A DNA stretch of 45,037 nt from Polyangiaceae bacterium (GCA_019637265.1 JAHBVY010000017.1:1-45037); one strand, 5' to 3'. Shown: positions 25,240-34,024, counted from the first letter of the stretch. Translations and numbers: made by a program. The notes: generated from the sequence alone by a model not told the origin.

Positions 25240-25355
25240 GGCTCGTCCCCCTACCATCGCCCCCCGGCATCGGCCAACTGCTCACGACGCGCAGCGGCCC
25301 ACGACGCGGAGCAGCTCCCGAGCATGCGCAGCCGAGACCACCGCGCGGCAGCGCT

Positions 25356-26813
25356 TCAGCCCAGCCCTGCCAGCGCCGGTGGTCGCCAGCCGCCGAACGC
25401 GCGCTCGAGCTCCAGGGCGGCGGCGATGGTGAGGTGATCGTTCATCGGCGCGCTCACCACCTGTACACCGAGCGGCAACCCATCCTGTGCCAGCCCGAGC
25501 GGCACCTGGGTGGCGGGCAGCTCCAGCACGTTGAAGATGGCGTGGTAGCTCCAAGGCATGTGGAGGCGCGTGGCCCAGCGCGCCGGCACGCGGTGCTTGG
25601 GCGCCGTGGTCGCGTAGGGCGGATACAAGAGCAAGCCCTCGTCACCGAGCAGCGCCTGCACCTCCTGCTTCAGTTGCAGCCCCAGCGCGGCCATCCGCTC
25701 GGCTTGCTTTGGGAAGCGACGCACCAGCGGATCGGTGATGGCGGTGCCGAGCGCCATCCAGGTGTGAGCCGACGCACCCACCGCCCACTTCAGCACCTCG
25801 CGCCAGGGCGAGATGGGCGCGCCGTCACCGAGCAAGGTGCCAAACGGGACCTCGCTCGCGAGCCCCATCATCGCCGACCAAATCTCGAACTGACGTCGCA
25901 GCGCCGGCAGCTCGACCACCCGGAGCTGCATGCCGCGCGAGACCAGGTGCTCGGCCGCGCGGCGCTGGGCGCGGAGCAGCTCCGGTGACACGGGTATCGC
26001 CCCGCTGCTCTCGATGGAGATCAGCGCGCGCCCCTCGAAGGAGACGGTGTCCGGGTCACCCAACTGACTAGCCGGCGCGCACTCGGGATACCGCTCATCG
26101 GGGCCCGCCATGATGCGCAAGAGCGGCATCAAATCCTCCGCGCGACGCGCCATGGGCCCAGTGCACAGGTAGCGCCGGATGGCGCCCTCCGCCTCCGGGT
26201 ACTGCCCGCTGTTCGGCACCACCATCGGGCTCGGCTTGTGCCCAAAGATCCCATTGAAGTACGCCGGGCCGCGGATCGAGCCGCCCACGTCGGAGCCGAG
26301 CCCGAACGGCGACACCCCGGAGGCGATCGCCGCGCCCTCCCCGCCCGAGCTACCGCCGACGATGCGCGAGGCGTCGTAGGGGTTGCTGCTGCGGCCGTAC
26401 ACGCGGTTCACCGACTCCATCCACATGCACAGCTCGCTGATGTTGGTCACCCCGAGCGGGATGGCCCCCGCGGCGCGGAGCCGCGCCACCACCGTCGCGT
26501 CCTCCGTGGCGATCGCGTCCTTGCGAGCGAGCAGGCCCGCGCTCTGAGGCATTCCCGTAAAGGAAAAGCTCTCCTTGATGGTGCACGGCACGCCGAGCAG
26601 CGGGGGCAAGTCGTCGCCGCCCTGCGCGAGGCGGCGGTCCGCGGCGTCTGCCTCGCGCCGCGCCTCACGCTGGCGCGCGCGCACCACCGCATTGGTGTGG
26701 GGGTTGGTGCGCTCGAGCTGCTCGAGGTGGAGCTCCACCAGCTCCCGAGCGCTGATCTCCCGGGCGCGCAGCCGGCGCGCGAGCTCCATAGCGGACACAA
26801 GGCGTGGATCCAT
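25356..26813 (-). CDS. amidase signature family hydrolase
   Basis: The protein has 485 residues with no signal peptide. It shows the complete amidase signature triad: catalytic Lys in PCTIKESFSF (about 80), cis-Ser in RIVGGSSGGEGAA (about 157) and nucleophile Ser in FGLGSDVGGSIRGPAYFNG (about 180). The C-terminal half includes PLGLAQDGLPLGVQVV, typical of the family. The form resembles fatty-acid-amide-hydrolase-like members more than GatA: gatB and gatC are absent and the glutamine-specific features are not evident. The amide substrate cannot be told from sequence. It lies 168 bp downstream of bfr on the same strand with a hairpin in between. Confidence 0.92.
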   Translation of the reverse strand: MDPRLVSAMELARRLRAREISARELVELHLEQLERTNPHTNAVVRARQREARREADAADRRLAQGGDDLPPLLGVPCTIKESFSFTGMPQSAGLLARKDAIATEDATVVARLRAAGAIPLGVTNISELCMWMESVNRVYGRSSNPYDASRIVGGSSGGEGAAIASGVSPFGLGSDVGGSIRGPAYFNGIFGHKPSPMVVPNSGQYPEAEGAIRRYLCTGPMARRAEDLMPLLRIMAGPDERYPECAPASQLGDPDTVSFEGRALISIESSGAIPVSPELLRAQRRAAEHLVSRGMQLRVVELPALRRQFEIWSAMMGLASEVPFGTLLGDGAPISPWREVLKWAVGASAHTWMALGTAITDPLVRRFPKQAERMAALGLQLKQEVQALLGDEGLLLYPPYATTAPKHRVPARWATRLHMPWSYHAIFNVLELPATQVPLGLAQDGLPLGVQVVSAPMNDHLTIAAALELERAFGGWRPPALAGLG

Positions 26814-26914
26814 GGGCGAGACGGTGCAGGGCAGCGCTTCGCAAGGGAAGGGTGAATGCGCTCGCGCAGGGCCACCCAGCGCCGCGATGCTCCCGACCAG
26901 CGACTTGGCTGGCA

Positions 26915-26935
26915 GGGGCGACCAGCGGTCGCCCC
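26915..26935. repeat. hairpin GGGGCGACC-AGC-GGTCGCCCC
   Basis: This is a perfect 9-bp inverted repeat with a 3-nt loop between bfr and the amidase gene. It shares the GGGGCGA...TCGCCCC outer arms with the REP-like family and resembles the hairpin at 27479-27498 on the other side of bfr. Confidence 0.75.
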
Positions 26936-26981
26936 GTCATGCAGCGCACTGCCAAACCCCCAAGAAAAAACGAACGGAGCG

Positions 26982-27452
26982 CTACTGGTGGATCTGCTGA
27001 GCCAGGTAGCGCTCGCGCCCGAGCTCCTTCACCTGGTGCAGCTGCGCCTCGAGCCAGTCGATGCCCTCCTCCTCCTCCTTGAGGATGGCCTCGAGCATCT
27101 CGCGGGTGCCGTTGTCGTGTAGGTCGCGGCACAGCGCGATGGCGCGGTTCAGGCGCTTCACCGCCTCCACCTCGAGCTCGAGATCGAGCTGGTGCTGCTC
27201 CACCGGCTCCTCGCCCACCTTCACGGGGAAGTAGCGCTGCATGTTCGGCACGCCGTCCAGGTAGAGGATGCGCGCGATGACCTTGTCCGCGTGCTTCATC
27301 TCCTCGATCGACTCCGAGCGCTTCTTCTGAGCCAGGCGCTCGTAGCCCCAGTCTTCGCACATACGGAAATGAATGAAATACTGGTTGATGGCGGTGAGCT
27401 CCGAGGTGAGCACCTCGTTCAGCGCGTCGATGATCTGCGGTTCCCCTTTCAC
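26982..27452 (-). CDS. bfr: bacterioferritin, with His130 replaced by Gly
   Basis: The 156-residue protein is the standard length from the GTG at 27452, which is set by AGGAGGAG just upstream. Bacterioferritin forms a 24-subunit haem-containing shell that oxidises and stores iron. The haem ligand Met52 is present ([10 protein letters not shown]), as are ferroxidase-type Glu18, Glu51 and His54. A Glu94 equivalent (DLELEVE) and Glu127 are also present. The position of His130 in E. coli (EEGHIDW) reads EEEEGIDW here, so the second di-iron His is replaced by Gly. The subunit may therefore be catalytically altered, rely on a neighbouring Glu, or pair with another Bfr elsewhere. The divergent gene is bfd. 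Confidence 0.93.
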   Translation of the reverse strand: MKGEPQIIDALNEVLTSELTAINQYFIHFRMCEDWGYERLAQKKRSESIEEMKHADKVIARILYLDGVPNMQRYFPVKVGEEPVEQHQLDLELEVEAVKRLNRAIALCRDLHDNGTREMLEAILKEEEEGIDWLEAQLHQVKELGRERYLAQQIHQ

Positions 27453-27454
27453 GA

Positions 27455-27462
27455 CTCCTCCT
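27455..27462 (-). promoter_or_regulatory. ribosome binding site of bfr
   Basis: The minus strand reads AGGAGGAG, then TC, then GTG. It is a strong but closely spaced site that fixes the short 156-residue start over longer in-frame options. Confidence 0.7.
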
Positions 27463-27478
27463 GGCGATACCTCGATGG

Positions 27479-27498
27479 GGGCGACCAGCGCGTCGCCC
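27479..27498. repeat. hairpin GGGCGAC-N6-GTCGCCC
   Basis: This is a 7-bp perfect inverted repeat in the leader of bfr. Its sequence GGGGGCGACCAGCGCGTCGCCCG is clearly related to the hairpin at 26915-26935, so bfr is bracketed by two related elements. Confidence 0.6.
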
Positions 27499-27579
27499 GG
27501 GACTGCTTGGCGACCGCTGGGTCGCACTCTCTGCGCCTCACGGTAGGAGCCTCCCGCGCCCCACGCCGCTCCTTTCTGC

Positions 27580-27598
27580 GATAAGGATTTTCAATTGC
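27580..27598 (-). promoter_or_regulatory. weak Fur-like site upstream of bfr
   Basis: GATAAGGATTTTCAATTGC matches about 13 of 19 positions of the classical Fur box. It lies about 130 bp upstream of the bfr start in an AT-rich patch. It is a candidate only. Confidence 0.35.
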
Positions 27599-27740
27599 TC
27601 AAAAGATTTCGGGCACTTACCCGAGGGGGCGCAGAGAATGAGCCGGTGATGGGGCGGGAGCGCTGAGCAAGCTTCCAGGTGGCGAGGTGGGGCGCAGCGT
27701 TTGCGCGAACGCAGCTAGGCCCGCTGGCCGACCTCGGAAC

Positions 27741-27759
27741 GATATTGATATCCGTTATC
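27741..27759 (+). promoter_or_regulatory. Fur box upstream of bfd
   Basis: GATATTGATATCCGTTATC matches 15 of 19 positions of the consensus GATAATGATAATCATTATC. It ends 27 bp before the bfd ATG, a good place to block transcription when iron is plentiful. In other bacteria bfd is Fur-repressed, so the context agrees. Confidence 0.75.
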
Positions 27760-27786
27760 AATCCGCTAGGCTCCCAGCCAGCCCAG

Positions 27787-28008
27787 ATGCTCGTCTGCCA
27801 CTGCTACGGGATCAACGACCGCACCATCCGCGAGTGCGTCCGCGCCGGGTGTTCCAGCGCGCGCGGCGTCTCCAAAGCCTGCGGCGCCGGCACGGACTGC
27901 GGCGGCTGCGCCCGCCTGGTGAAGTCCGTGGTGCGCGAGGAGCTCCAGCGCTTGGAGGGCGAGGGCCCCTGCTTCCACCTGCCCATGGCGGAGCTCAGCC
28001 CCGCCTGA
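27787..28008 (+). CDS. bfd: bacterioferritin-associated ferredoxin Bfd
   Basis: This 73-residue [2Fe-2S] protein reduces the iron core of bacterioferritin so that iron can be released. It begins with MLVCHCYGINDRTIRECV and has the second half of the cluster motif in KACGAGTDCGGCARLV, giving the CxC...CxxC arrangement of Bfd. The ATG at 27787 gives the family length; earlier starts would run through the Fur box. It is divergent from bfr, with a Fur-type site just upstream. Its stop is 8 bp from the convergent PhoD gene stop. Confidence 0.93.
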   Translation: MLVCHCYGINDRTIRECVRAGCSSARGVSKACGAGTDCGGCARLVKSVVREELQRLEGEGPCFHLPMAELSPA

Positions 28009-28015
28009 CCGCGCC

Positions 28016-30193
28016 TCACACCCAGAGGCAGCTGGCGTGGTCCCAGCGCTTACGCCCATCCCCCTCCACCAGGTAGAGCTCCTGAGAGCCCACGTCGCGC
28101 TGGAAATGCCGCGTGGAAAAATGTCGCTCCAACGCCCTCGGCAGGTCCTTGGTGGCCACGTCCTCCTCCGTGATGGCGTGGTACCAGGCGTTCAGCTGCG
28201 CGCCGTCGAGCTCGAAGGTGGCGTAGCCGTTGCGGTCGAAGGCCTGGTAGGCGAGGTGCGGGTTGGGCTTGATGTTCGTATCCGTGAGGAATTGCCCCAC
28301 CCCCAGCGCCAACCCAACGGCCCCCGCCGCCGCCAAGGTGGGGCTGCGCTGCGCGGTCCTCACGAGCAGCGTCTGGTAGGTGCCCGAGCTCACCCCGCTG
28401 CACACGAACTCGGTGAGGCCGCCCGTCCCCGCCTGGTTCCTCAGCGCACCGGTGAAGAAGGCGTGGATGTCACCGGTGACGAGCACCATGTTGTCGAGCT
28501 TCGAGAGCTCCTCCAGCAGCTCCTCGCGCTTGTTGGGGAAGCCGTCCCAGTCCTCCGCGGAGAGCCGGAAGCGCTGCCGAAAGAGGGTAGGCAGGCTGTC
28601 CACGTGAGAGAGGTCCACGATGCGCGGCATGAAGGTGAAGCCATTGCCCCACACCTTCCAGGTGGCCTCGCTGCCGCGCAGCGTGGAGAGGAACCACGCC
28701 TCCTGCTCGGCGCCCATCAGCTGCTCGCTCGCGCCGCTCGTCTGCTGGTAGCGGAGCCGCGCGTAGGCATCGAACATCTCCTGCACCACCAGGTACCGTG
28801 AGCCTAGCTGACTGTAACGATCCATCTTCAGCATCAGGTGGAAGGCGTAGCCACGCGAGAGCCCCGGGGTCGCCTCGTCGATCAACGCCATGCTCGTCCC
28901 CGCGCTGTCGTTGATGGCGGTCACCTGTTGGTTGATGAAGGGCACGCTCACCAGGCCAGCGAACTGCGCGGCCTCATAGCCGGTCAGCGCGGCGTGCTCC
29001 GCCAAGAACGCCTGGTAAGCGCCGCCGTCGAAGCTCGCGATGTCGACGTAAGGCGAGGCGAGGCTCAGGTCGCTGCCTTGCGCCAGGAGTTGCTCCTCCG
29101 TCACCGCCACCTGCCCCGGGAACACATCCTCCGGCACCACGTGATCAGGCCGGTAGCGGCGGAGATCCGTCATCACCAGCTGGAGGTGCTTCCCGAAGCT
29201 GAAATCACGATAAATCGTGATATCCTCAGGGAAATTGACGCTGCGGTCGTACTCGAACTCGGGCGCGCCGCGGTAGTCCACCGGCATGTACTCGAACCAA
29301 GCTTGGTCCGCGTTCGAGCGCCGCTCGGGGGAGTCCTCGTCGCGATCCCCGTCGAAGTAGGTGGCGTGAGTGCCGTAACAATCGTCGGAGAACTCGTGAT
29401 CGTCCCACACGGGGATCATCGGGAACAGCTCGTGCACGCGCTGCAAATCCTGATCGCCACGGTAGGTCTGGTAGAGCTCGCGGTAGTTGTCGAGCGAAGC
29501 CGCGGCGAAATACTCCTCCTCCGTGCCCTCGTTGAACGCGATGGCTCCCTGGGTGTCGCGGAAGGTCACCGCGCGGCCCGGCGCGGTGGTCTGAAACTGC
29601 GGGTCTGCGGTCGTCTCGTAGATGTAGTCGCCCAGGTGGATGAAGAAGTCCACGTCGCGCTCGGCCAGGTGCTTATACACATGGTAATACTTACCGTTGT
29701 AGTCCTGGCAGCTGGTCACGGCGAAGCGCACCGGCGCCTCGGAGCCCGCGCCGGGCGCCGTCTTGGTGCGCCCGGTGCGGCTCACGAAGGCCTCACCACC
29801 CTTTCGATAGATGAAGCGGTAGTAATAGTAAGCGCCCGGTTCTAACCCGGTGACGCGCGCCTTCACGCAGCCGTCGTGCGCCGCCTTGGCGGTGAGCGCC
29901 AAGTGCGGCCCGCCGCTCAGCGTCACCCGCTCACGGAAGGCCTCATCCTTCGCCACCTGGAGCTCGAGCGCCAGATCCCCATCTTGGTCAGGATCCATGA
30001 CCCGCGTCCACAGGATGACGCTCTCCGGCCGCGGATCCCCCGAGCAGATCGACTGCGGGAAGAACGCCTCCCCTGGCGTGAGCGTCTCCCCTGCGCCGCC
30101 TCCCCCACCCCCATCGTCCGAGCTGCACCCCAGCCCCGACACCACACTCCCAGCCACCCCCAGCGAAATCCCCAAAAACGCGCGACGCTTCAT
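28016..30193 (-). CDS. phoD: PhoD-family alkaline phosphatase/phosphodiesterase, exported
   Basis: The protein has 725 residues. The N terminus MKRRAFLGISLGVAGSVVSG carries a twin-arginine-like RRAFLG motif and a lipobox-like GLGC (Cys23). The N-terminal beta domain includes SGDPRPESVILWTRVM, typical of PhoD. The catalytic part shows TSCQDYNGKYYHVYKH, IHLGDYIYE (Asp189), WDDHEFSDDCYG (about 263-274) and VTGDIHAFFTG, the metal-binding residues of the family. PhoD is Ca/Fe-dependent and releases phosphate from mono- and diesters outside the cytoplasm. The gene contains AT-rich palindromic patches near 29204-29234 and 29683-29695 and two copies of the iterated palindrome. It is convergent with bfd. 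Confidence 0.93.
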   Translation of the reverse strand: MKRRAFLGISLGVAGSVVSGLGCSSDDGGGGGGAGETLTPGEAFFPQSICSGDPRPESVILWTRVMDPDQDGDLALELQVAKDEAFRERVTLSGGPHLALTAKAAHDGCVKARVTGLEPGAYYYYRFIYRKGGEAFVSRTGRTKTAPGAGSEAPVRFAVTSCQDYNGKYYHVYKHLAERDVDFFIHLGDYIYETTADPQFQTTAPGRAVTFRDTQGAIAFNEGTEEEYFAAASLDNYRELYQTYRGDQDLQRVHELFPMIPVWDDHEFSDDCYGTHATYFDGDRDEDSPERRSNADQAWFEYMPVDYRGAPEFEYDRSVNFPEDITIYRDFSFGKHLQLVMTDLRRYRPDHVVPEDVFPGQVAVTEEQLLAQGSDLSLASPYVDIASFDGGAYQAFLAEHAALTGYEAAQFAGLVSVPFINQQVTAINDSAGTSMALIDEATPGLSRGYAFHLMLKMDRYSQLGSRYLVVQEMFDAYARLRYQQTSGASEQLMGAEQEAWFLSTLRGSEATWKVWGNGFTFMPRIVDLSHVDSLPTLFRQRFRLSAEDWDGFPNKREELLEELSKLDNMVLVTGDIHAFFTGALRNQAGTGGLTEFVCSGVSSGTYQTLLVRTAQRSPTLAAAGAVGLALGVGQFLTDTNIKPNPHLAYQAFDRNGYATFELDGAQLNAWYHAITEEDVATKDLPRALERHFSTRHFQRDVGSQELYLVEGDGRKRWDHASCLWV

Positions 30194-30518
30194 CGCCCAG
30201 CTGTACCCCAGCCCCCGCTCAGCGCCAGAGCAGATCGACCGAAAGGCCGAACCTGCTCACGCTCCTATCCGTCCCCCATCATCCCCACGGTCCCCGGGAT
30301 TTTTGGGGTTGGCTCACGCTGAGCGTCCCCGAGCCCACTCGCAGGGTACCCCGCGAGGCAACGAGTGACCCACCGCAACCGGAGGGGGCCTTCGCGGCCA
30401 CCTCCCCCCATCGCTCGGTCAGCGCACCACGCTCACCCGTCAGCTTCACTACCTGAGGCACCCGGTCGCAATAGACAGGCCTTCGGTCACCGAAGCGCCG
30501 TTCATTTCGACCAGGCGC
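30194..30518. other. spacer between phoD and the Deg protease gene
   Basis: No gene is seen in 325 bp. It holds a minus-strand copy of the dispersed AACCCC motif near 30296-30320, a small hairpin at 30481-30495, and presumably the phoD promoter. No Pho-box-like repeat was recognised. Confidence 0.5.
30481..30495 (-). terminator. small hairpin downstream of the Deg protease gene
   Basis: CTTCGG-TCA-CCGAAG has a 6-bp stem and a 3-nt loop, 24 bp past the stop. On the minus strand it is followed only by a weakly T-containing stretch, so termination is uncertain. Confidence 0.35.
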
Positions 30519-31895
30519 CTAAAGCGACGGAGAGCGTGCGCGAGACACGCGGTAGCGCTCCAAGATGCGTGAGCTCGCTTCGCGCACCTTCGCGGTCTCG
30601 AACAGGAGGCGGGCGCCGCAGGCGACCTCCACCTCCACCACGTCGCCCGCGGTGGTCAGCCGCTCCACCAGATCCGCGAGGTCACGCGGGGGCACGCCGT
30701 TCACGCGCCGCACCACCTCGTTGCTGTGATCCTCGTAGCCCATGGTCAGCTCATCTGCCAATATCTGAGTGAGCACCACCACCTCGCGCTGCGCTTCGGT
30801 GCGCACGCCGGAGTAGTAGTGGAACAGGAACTCCGGCGGCGCCTTGTCCCACCAGCGCGCCCAAGTCTCCAAGTAGCCACGACTGAGCGGCTGGAACACC
30901 AGGCCCCCATAGACGAAGTAGCGCGGCGACTCCTCGCAGGCGCTGCGCGAAACCAAGTAGCACTTCTCCTTGAGCTCGAGCGAGAGCTCACGCCGCTCGC
31001 CGCCGCGCATCACCGCGACCGCCAGCTGGTCACCCACGAAGTGATCGGCGAGCACCACCTCGAAACGGGTGCGCACCCGGTCGAGGTAACGGATGGTGCC
31101 GTTGTCCTCCACCTGGTAGCCGTCCACCTCGAGCAGCACGTCCCCCGGCTCGAGCACCCCATGGGCGCTGCCGCCAAACTCCGCGCCGAGCACCAGCACG
31201 CCGGTCTGCTCCGGGGAGAGCCCGCTCGCGCGCTTCAGCATCGGGTTCTCCAGGCTCTGGCTGCGCAGCGAGAGCGAGGGCACGTGCTGGCTGCGCCCCG
31301 CGCGGATCCCCTCGATGAAGCGGCGAATCAAGGTGACCGGCACCATCTCCCCCACGGCCTCTGCGTCCCTCAGCGTCTGGAACGCGATGCCCACCACTTT
31401 TCCTTCGTGGAAAACTGGACCGCCGCTGTTCCCCTCGTTGATGGCGGCGTCCACCGTCACCGCCAACAGGTACCGCTGCGAGTGGCTGTAGCGCTGCAGC
31501 TCGATGCGCGACACCACGCCCTCCGTGATGGACACCTCCTCACCCCCCACCGGGAAGCCCACCACGCTCACCCGATCGCGCAGCTGCGGCAGCTCACCCA
31601 GCTCGGCCACCGCGTGCTGCTTGGCGGCGAAGCGCGCGTCCTCCACCCGGAGCAGCGCCAAGTCCATGTCGTGGCTGATGCCGACGGGGCGCGCGACGTA
31701 CTTGTTCGGGTCACTGACCTTCTGCACCTGAATGAAGTTGGCGTGAGCCACCACGTGGGCGCCCGTGAGCACGTGCTCGGAGTCGATGGTGACGCCCGAG
31801 CCAGTCGAGCTCATGGGGGTGCGCGCCTGCCAGGGCACGTCGTAATCCGGCGCTTGAGCGGTGGCGTAGATCCGGACGACAGAGGCCTCGAACAT
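30519..31895 (-). CDS. Deg-type serine protease with PDZ domains, cytoplasmic form
   Basis: The 458-residue trypsin-fold protease has an intact triad: His47 in VLTGAHVVAH, Asp78 in SHDMDLALLRV and Ser157 in EGNSGGPVF. A PDZ domain follows (about 230-320, LEPGDVLLEVDGYQVEDNG), then a C-terminal region with KCYLVSRSACEESPRYFVYG and VFQPLSRGYLETWARWWD, and a second PDZ-like part (MGYEDHSNEVVRRVNGVPPR). The arrangement matches plant DegP9/Deg2-type proteases and their bacterial relatives, which have no signal peptide, as here. It probably degrades misfolded proteins in the cytoplasm. It is divergent from the deacetylase-fold gene with only about 64 bp between starts. Confidence 0.92.
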   Translation of the reverse strand: MFEASVVRIYATAQAPDYDVPWQARTPMSSTGSGVTIDSEHVLTGAHVVAHANFIQVQKVSDPNKYVARPVGISHDMDLALLRVEDARFAAKQHAVAELGELPQLRDRVSVVGFPVGGEEVSITEGVVSRIELQRYSHSQRYLLAVTVDAAINEGNSGGPVFHEGKVVGIAFQTLRDAEAVGEMVPVTLIRRFIEGIRAGRSQHVPSLSLRSQSLENPMLKRASGLSPEQTGVLVLGAEFGGSAHGVLEPGDVLLEVDGYQVEDNGTIRYLDRVRTRFEVVLADHFVGDQLAVAVMRGGERRELSLELKEKCYLVSRSACEESPRYFVYGGLVFQPLSRGYLETWARWWDKAPPEFLFHYYSGVRTEAQREVVVLTQILADELTMGYEDHSNEVVRRVNGVPPRDLADLVERLTTAGDVVEVEVACGARLLFETAKVREASSRILERYRVSRARSPSL

Positions 31896-31959
31896 CGGCG
31901 CCGTATAGCACTCGCGGGCGCCGCTCGTCGAAGTGCACTACCCTCGGCGGGTGCCTCGG

Positions 31960-33753
31960 ATGACCCTCCCGCTGCTCGCGCGGCGCTTCGCCAATCGCCT
32001 CCGCCGGGTGGGCAAGCCAGCGGTCGGCATCTGGCATCACCCTGCCTATCGCCTGCCGGTAGCGGCGGCGGAGGGGGTCTTGGGGATCGAGCCGCGACGC
32101 TCGAGCTTCGTGGTCAGCTACCTGCTCGACACCCGGGTCATCCATCCCAAGGCACTGCGAGAGCCAGAGCGGATCGGCTACGCCGAGCTCGGCCTGGTGC
32201 ACACCCCGGAGCTGCTCGAGGCGCTCCACGATCCAGAGGACCTCGCGCGCACCTTCGCGGTGGATCCGAACGAGTTCCGGGTGGACGAGATCTTGCGCAC
32301 CATCCGGCTCGCCTGCGGTGGCACCCTGGCGGCGACGGAGTGGGCGCTCACCGAGCGCGCGGCCGCCTTCAACCTGCTCGGTGGCTTCCACCACGCGGGG
32401 AAGAGCCGCGGCGCGGCGCTGTGCCCCGTGAACGACGTCGCGGTGGCGGTGGCGGTGCTGCGCACCCGCGGCTTCCGCGGGCGCGTGAACATCTTGGACT
32501 TGGACGCGCACCCACCCGACGGCACCGCCGAGTGTTTCCGCGGGGATCCACTGGTGTGGATCGGATCACTCTCCGGGACGGACTGGGGCAAGCTCGAAGG
32601 GGTGGACGAGACGGTGCTGCCGAGCGGCACCGGAGACGCCGAGTACCTGGCGGCGCTGAGCCCGCTGCTCTGTCGCATGCCCAAGGCGGAGCTCACCTTC
32701 GTGCTGGCGGGCGGCGACGTGCTGAAGGGCGACAAGATGGGCGGCCTCGCGCTCAGCTTGGAAGGCGCGCGGCAACGCGACCTCCTGGTGAGCTGGTACG
32801 TCGGGCAGACGCCGCAGGTGTGGTTGCCGGCAGGCGGTTACCACGCGGAATCTTGGAAGGTGCTCGCGGGCAGCGTGGTGGCGGTGGCGCTCGACTCGGA
32901 GACGCCGCTCGTCACCGGCTACCAGCCGCTCCGGAGCCGCTTCGCGCAGATCGGCCTGAGCCTCGACCGGAGCGAGCTCGAGGGCCTCGCGGATCTGACG
33001 CTGGCGGACATCTTGGGTGACCTGCGGGGCAGCCAGGGCACCCAGCGCTACCTCGGCTTTTACACGCGAGATGGCGTGGAGTACGCGCTCTCGCGCTACG
33101 GGGTGCTCGAGGAGCTGCGCCGCCTCGGCTACTCCCAGTTCGAGGTGAAACTCGACGGCGGGGGCAGCGGGGATAGGCTGCGGCTCTATGGTCAGGCTGA
33201 CGGACAACGGTACCTGCTGGTGGAGTGCGTCGCCGATATAGATAGGAAAGACGACGTACTGTTCGTCAACTGGCTCATGCTGCAGAACCCGAGGGTGGGC
33301 TTCAGCGCCCGGCGACCGCGCCTGCCGGGGCAGGAGCACCCGGGGCTAGGCCTCGCCCACGAAGCGAGCGAGCTCTTGGTGCGCACCGCGGAGCGCCTCG
33401 GCCTCAAGGGCGTCGCGTTTCGACCCGCCTCTTATCACCTGGCCTACGCCGGGCGGCGCCAATCGAGCTTCGCCGACCCGGAGCGCCAGGGGCGCTTCGA
33501 GGCGCTGCAACGCGACCTCTCACACCTCACGCTGCTCGAGGCGAGTCGGCGCGTGGCGCAAGGTCACGTGCACCTGAACGGCGCTCCCTACACCTGGGAA
33601 GCCGACCTGATGATCCACTGGCTCACGCCGCTCGATGCTCACGACGGCAGCCCCAGCCGCGCCGAGCGCATCGCGAAGGCCAAGGCGGAGAGCCACTTCA
33701 GCGTCGTCACTCCCACGCTGAGCCCAGCGCGAGGCGCGCCGCCCACCGTCTAG
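31960..33753 (+). CDS. histone-deacetylase-fold protein with unique C-terminal domain
   Basis: The protein has 597 residues from the ATG at 31960; GTGs at 31933 and 31951 are alternatives. Residues 20-315 match the arginase/deacetylase fold. LLGGFHHAGKS supplies the catalytic His pair (144-145). NILDLDAHPPDGTA supplies metal ligands Asp182 and His184, with Asp180 beside them. LAGGDVLKGDKMGGLALS supplies Asp253, and PAGGYH the transition-state Tyr294. The active site is therefore complete, though the usual HHGDG reads HPPDG. The C-terminal 270 residues are a separate region with VLEELRRLGYSQFEVKLD, PRLPGQEHPGLGLAHEASEL and KGVAFRPASYHLAYAGRR. Its fold is unknown to me but vaguely GNAT-like. 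It could deacetylate a protein, acetylpolyamine or metabolite. Confidence 0.87.
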   Translation: MTLPLLARRFANRLRRVGKPAVGIWHHPAYRLPVAAAEGVLGIEPRRSSFVVSYLLDTRVIHPKALREPERIGYAELGLVHTPELLEALHDPEDLARTFAVDPNEFRVDEILRTIRLACGGTLAATEWALTERAAAFNLLGGFHHAGKSRGAALCPVNDVAVAVAVLRTRGFRGRVNILDLDAHPPDGTAECFRGDPLVWIGSLSGTDWGKLEGVDETVLPSGTGDAEYLAALSPLLCRMPKAELTFVLAGGDVLKGDKMGGLALSLEGARQRDLLVSWYVGQTPQVWLPAGGYHAESWKVLAGSVVAVALDSETPLVTGYQPLRSRFAQIGLSLDRSELEGLADLTLADILGDLRGSQGTQRYLGFYTRDGVEYALSRYGVLEELRRLGYSQFEVKLDGGGSGDRLRLYGQADGQRYLLVECVADIDRKDDVLFVNWLMLQNPRVGFSARRPRLPGQEHPGLGLAHEASELLVRTAERLGLKGVAFRPASYHLAYAGRRQSSFADPERQGRFEALQRDLSHLTLLEASRRVAQGHVHLNGAPYTWEADLMIHWLTPLDAHDGSPSRAERIAKAKAESHFSVVTPTLSPARGAPPTV

Positions 33754-34024
33754 TGAGCGCGCCGTGCTCAGCCACCCGGGCGCGGTGCCGTCCAACCAGC
33801 TCTTCAACGCTCCGAGTTGGCATTAGGTACTCTTCAAGGACGTGAGGATCCTCTAGTGAGGTCGAGGACCGTGACCCCAGCGCGACCCGGCGCACTAGCA
33901 GCGTCGAGTAGAGACGCACGTGGTGGGTCAGGAGGGAGTGAACCCCCTGCCCCCCTAGCTCCCTGAGCTCGGCGCCACCTGGGCGGTATTGCTGCTCCGC
34001 GTCGATGCGTGGAAAGATGGGCGC

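Larger units (their letters stand above)
27453..27786. other. regulatory region between bfr and bfd
   Basis: This 334-bp divergent spacer is relatively AT-rich in GC-rich DNA. From left to right it holds the bfr ribosome binding site, a hairpin at 27479-27498, a weak Fur-like site at 27580-27598 and a good Fur-like site at 27741-27759 close to bfd. No gene is seen. Confidence 0.65.

Noticed and set aside
28037..28801. Plus-strand frame opposite the phoD 3' half
   Set aside because: Antisense shadow without start signals or recognisable domains.
30726..33020. Long plus-strand frame crossing the Deg protease and the deacetylase-fold gene
   Set aside because: Crosses two well-supported genes in a wrong frame; Arg/His/Leu-rich with no motif.
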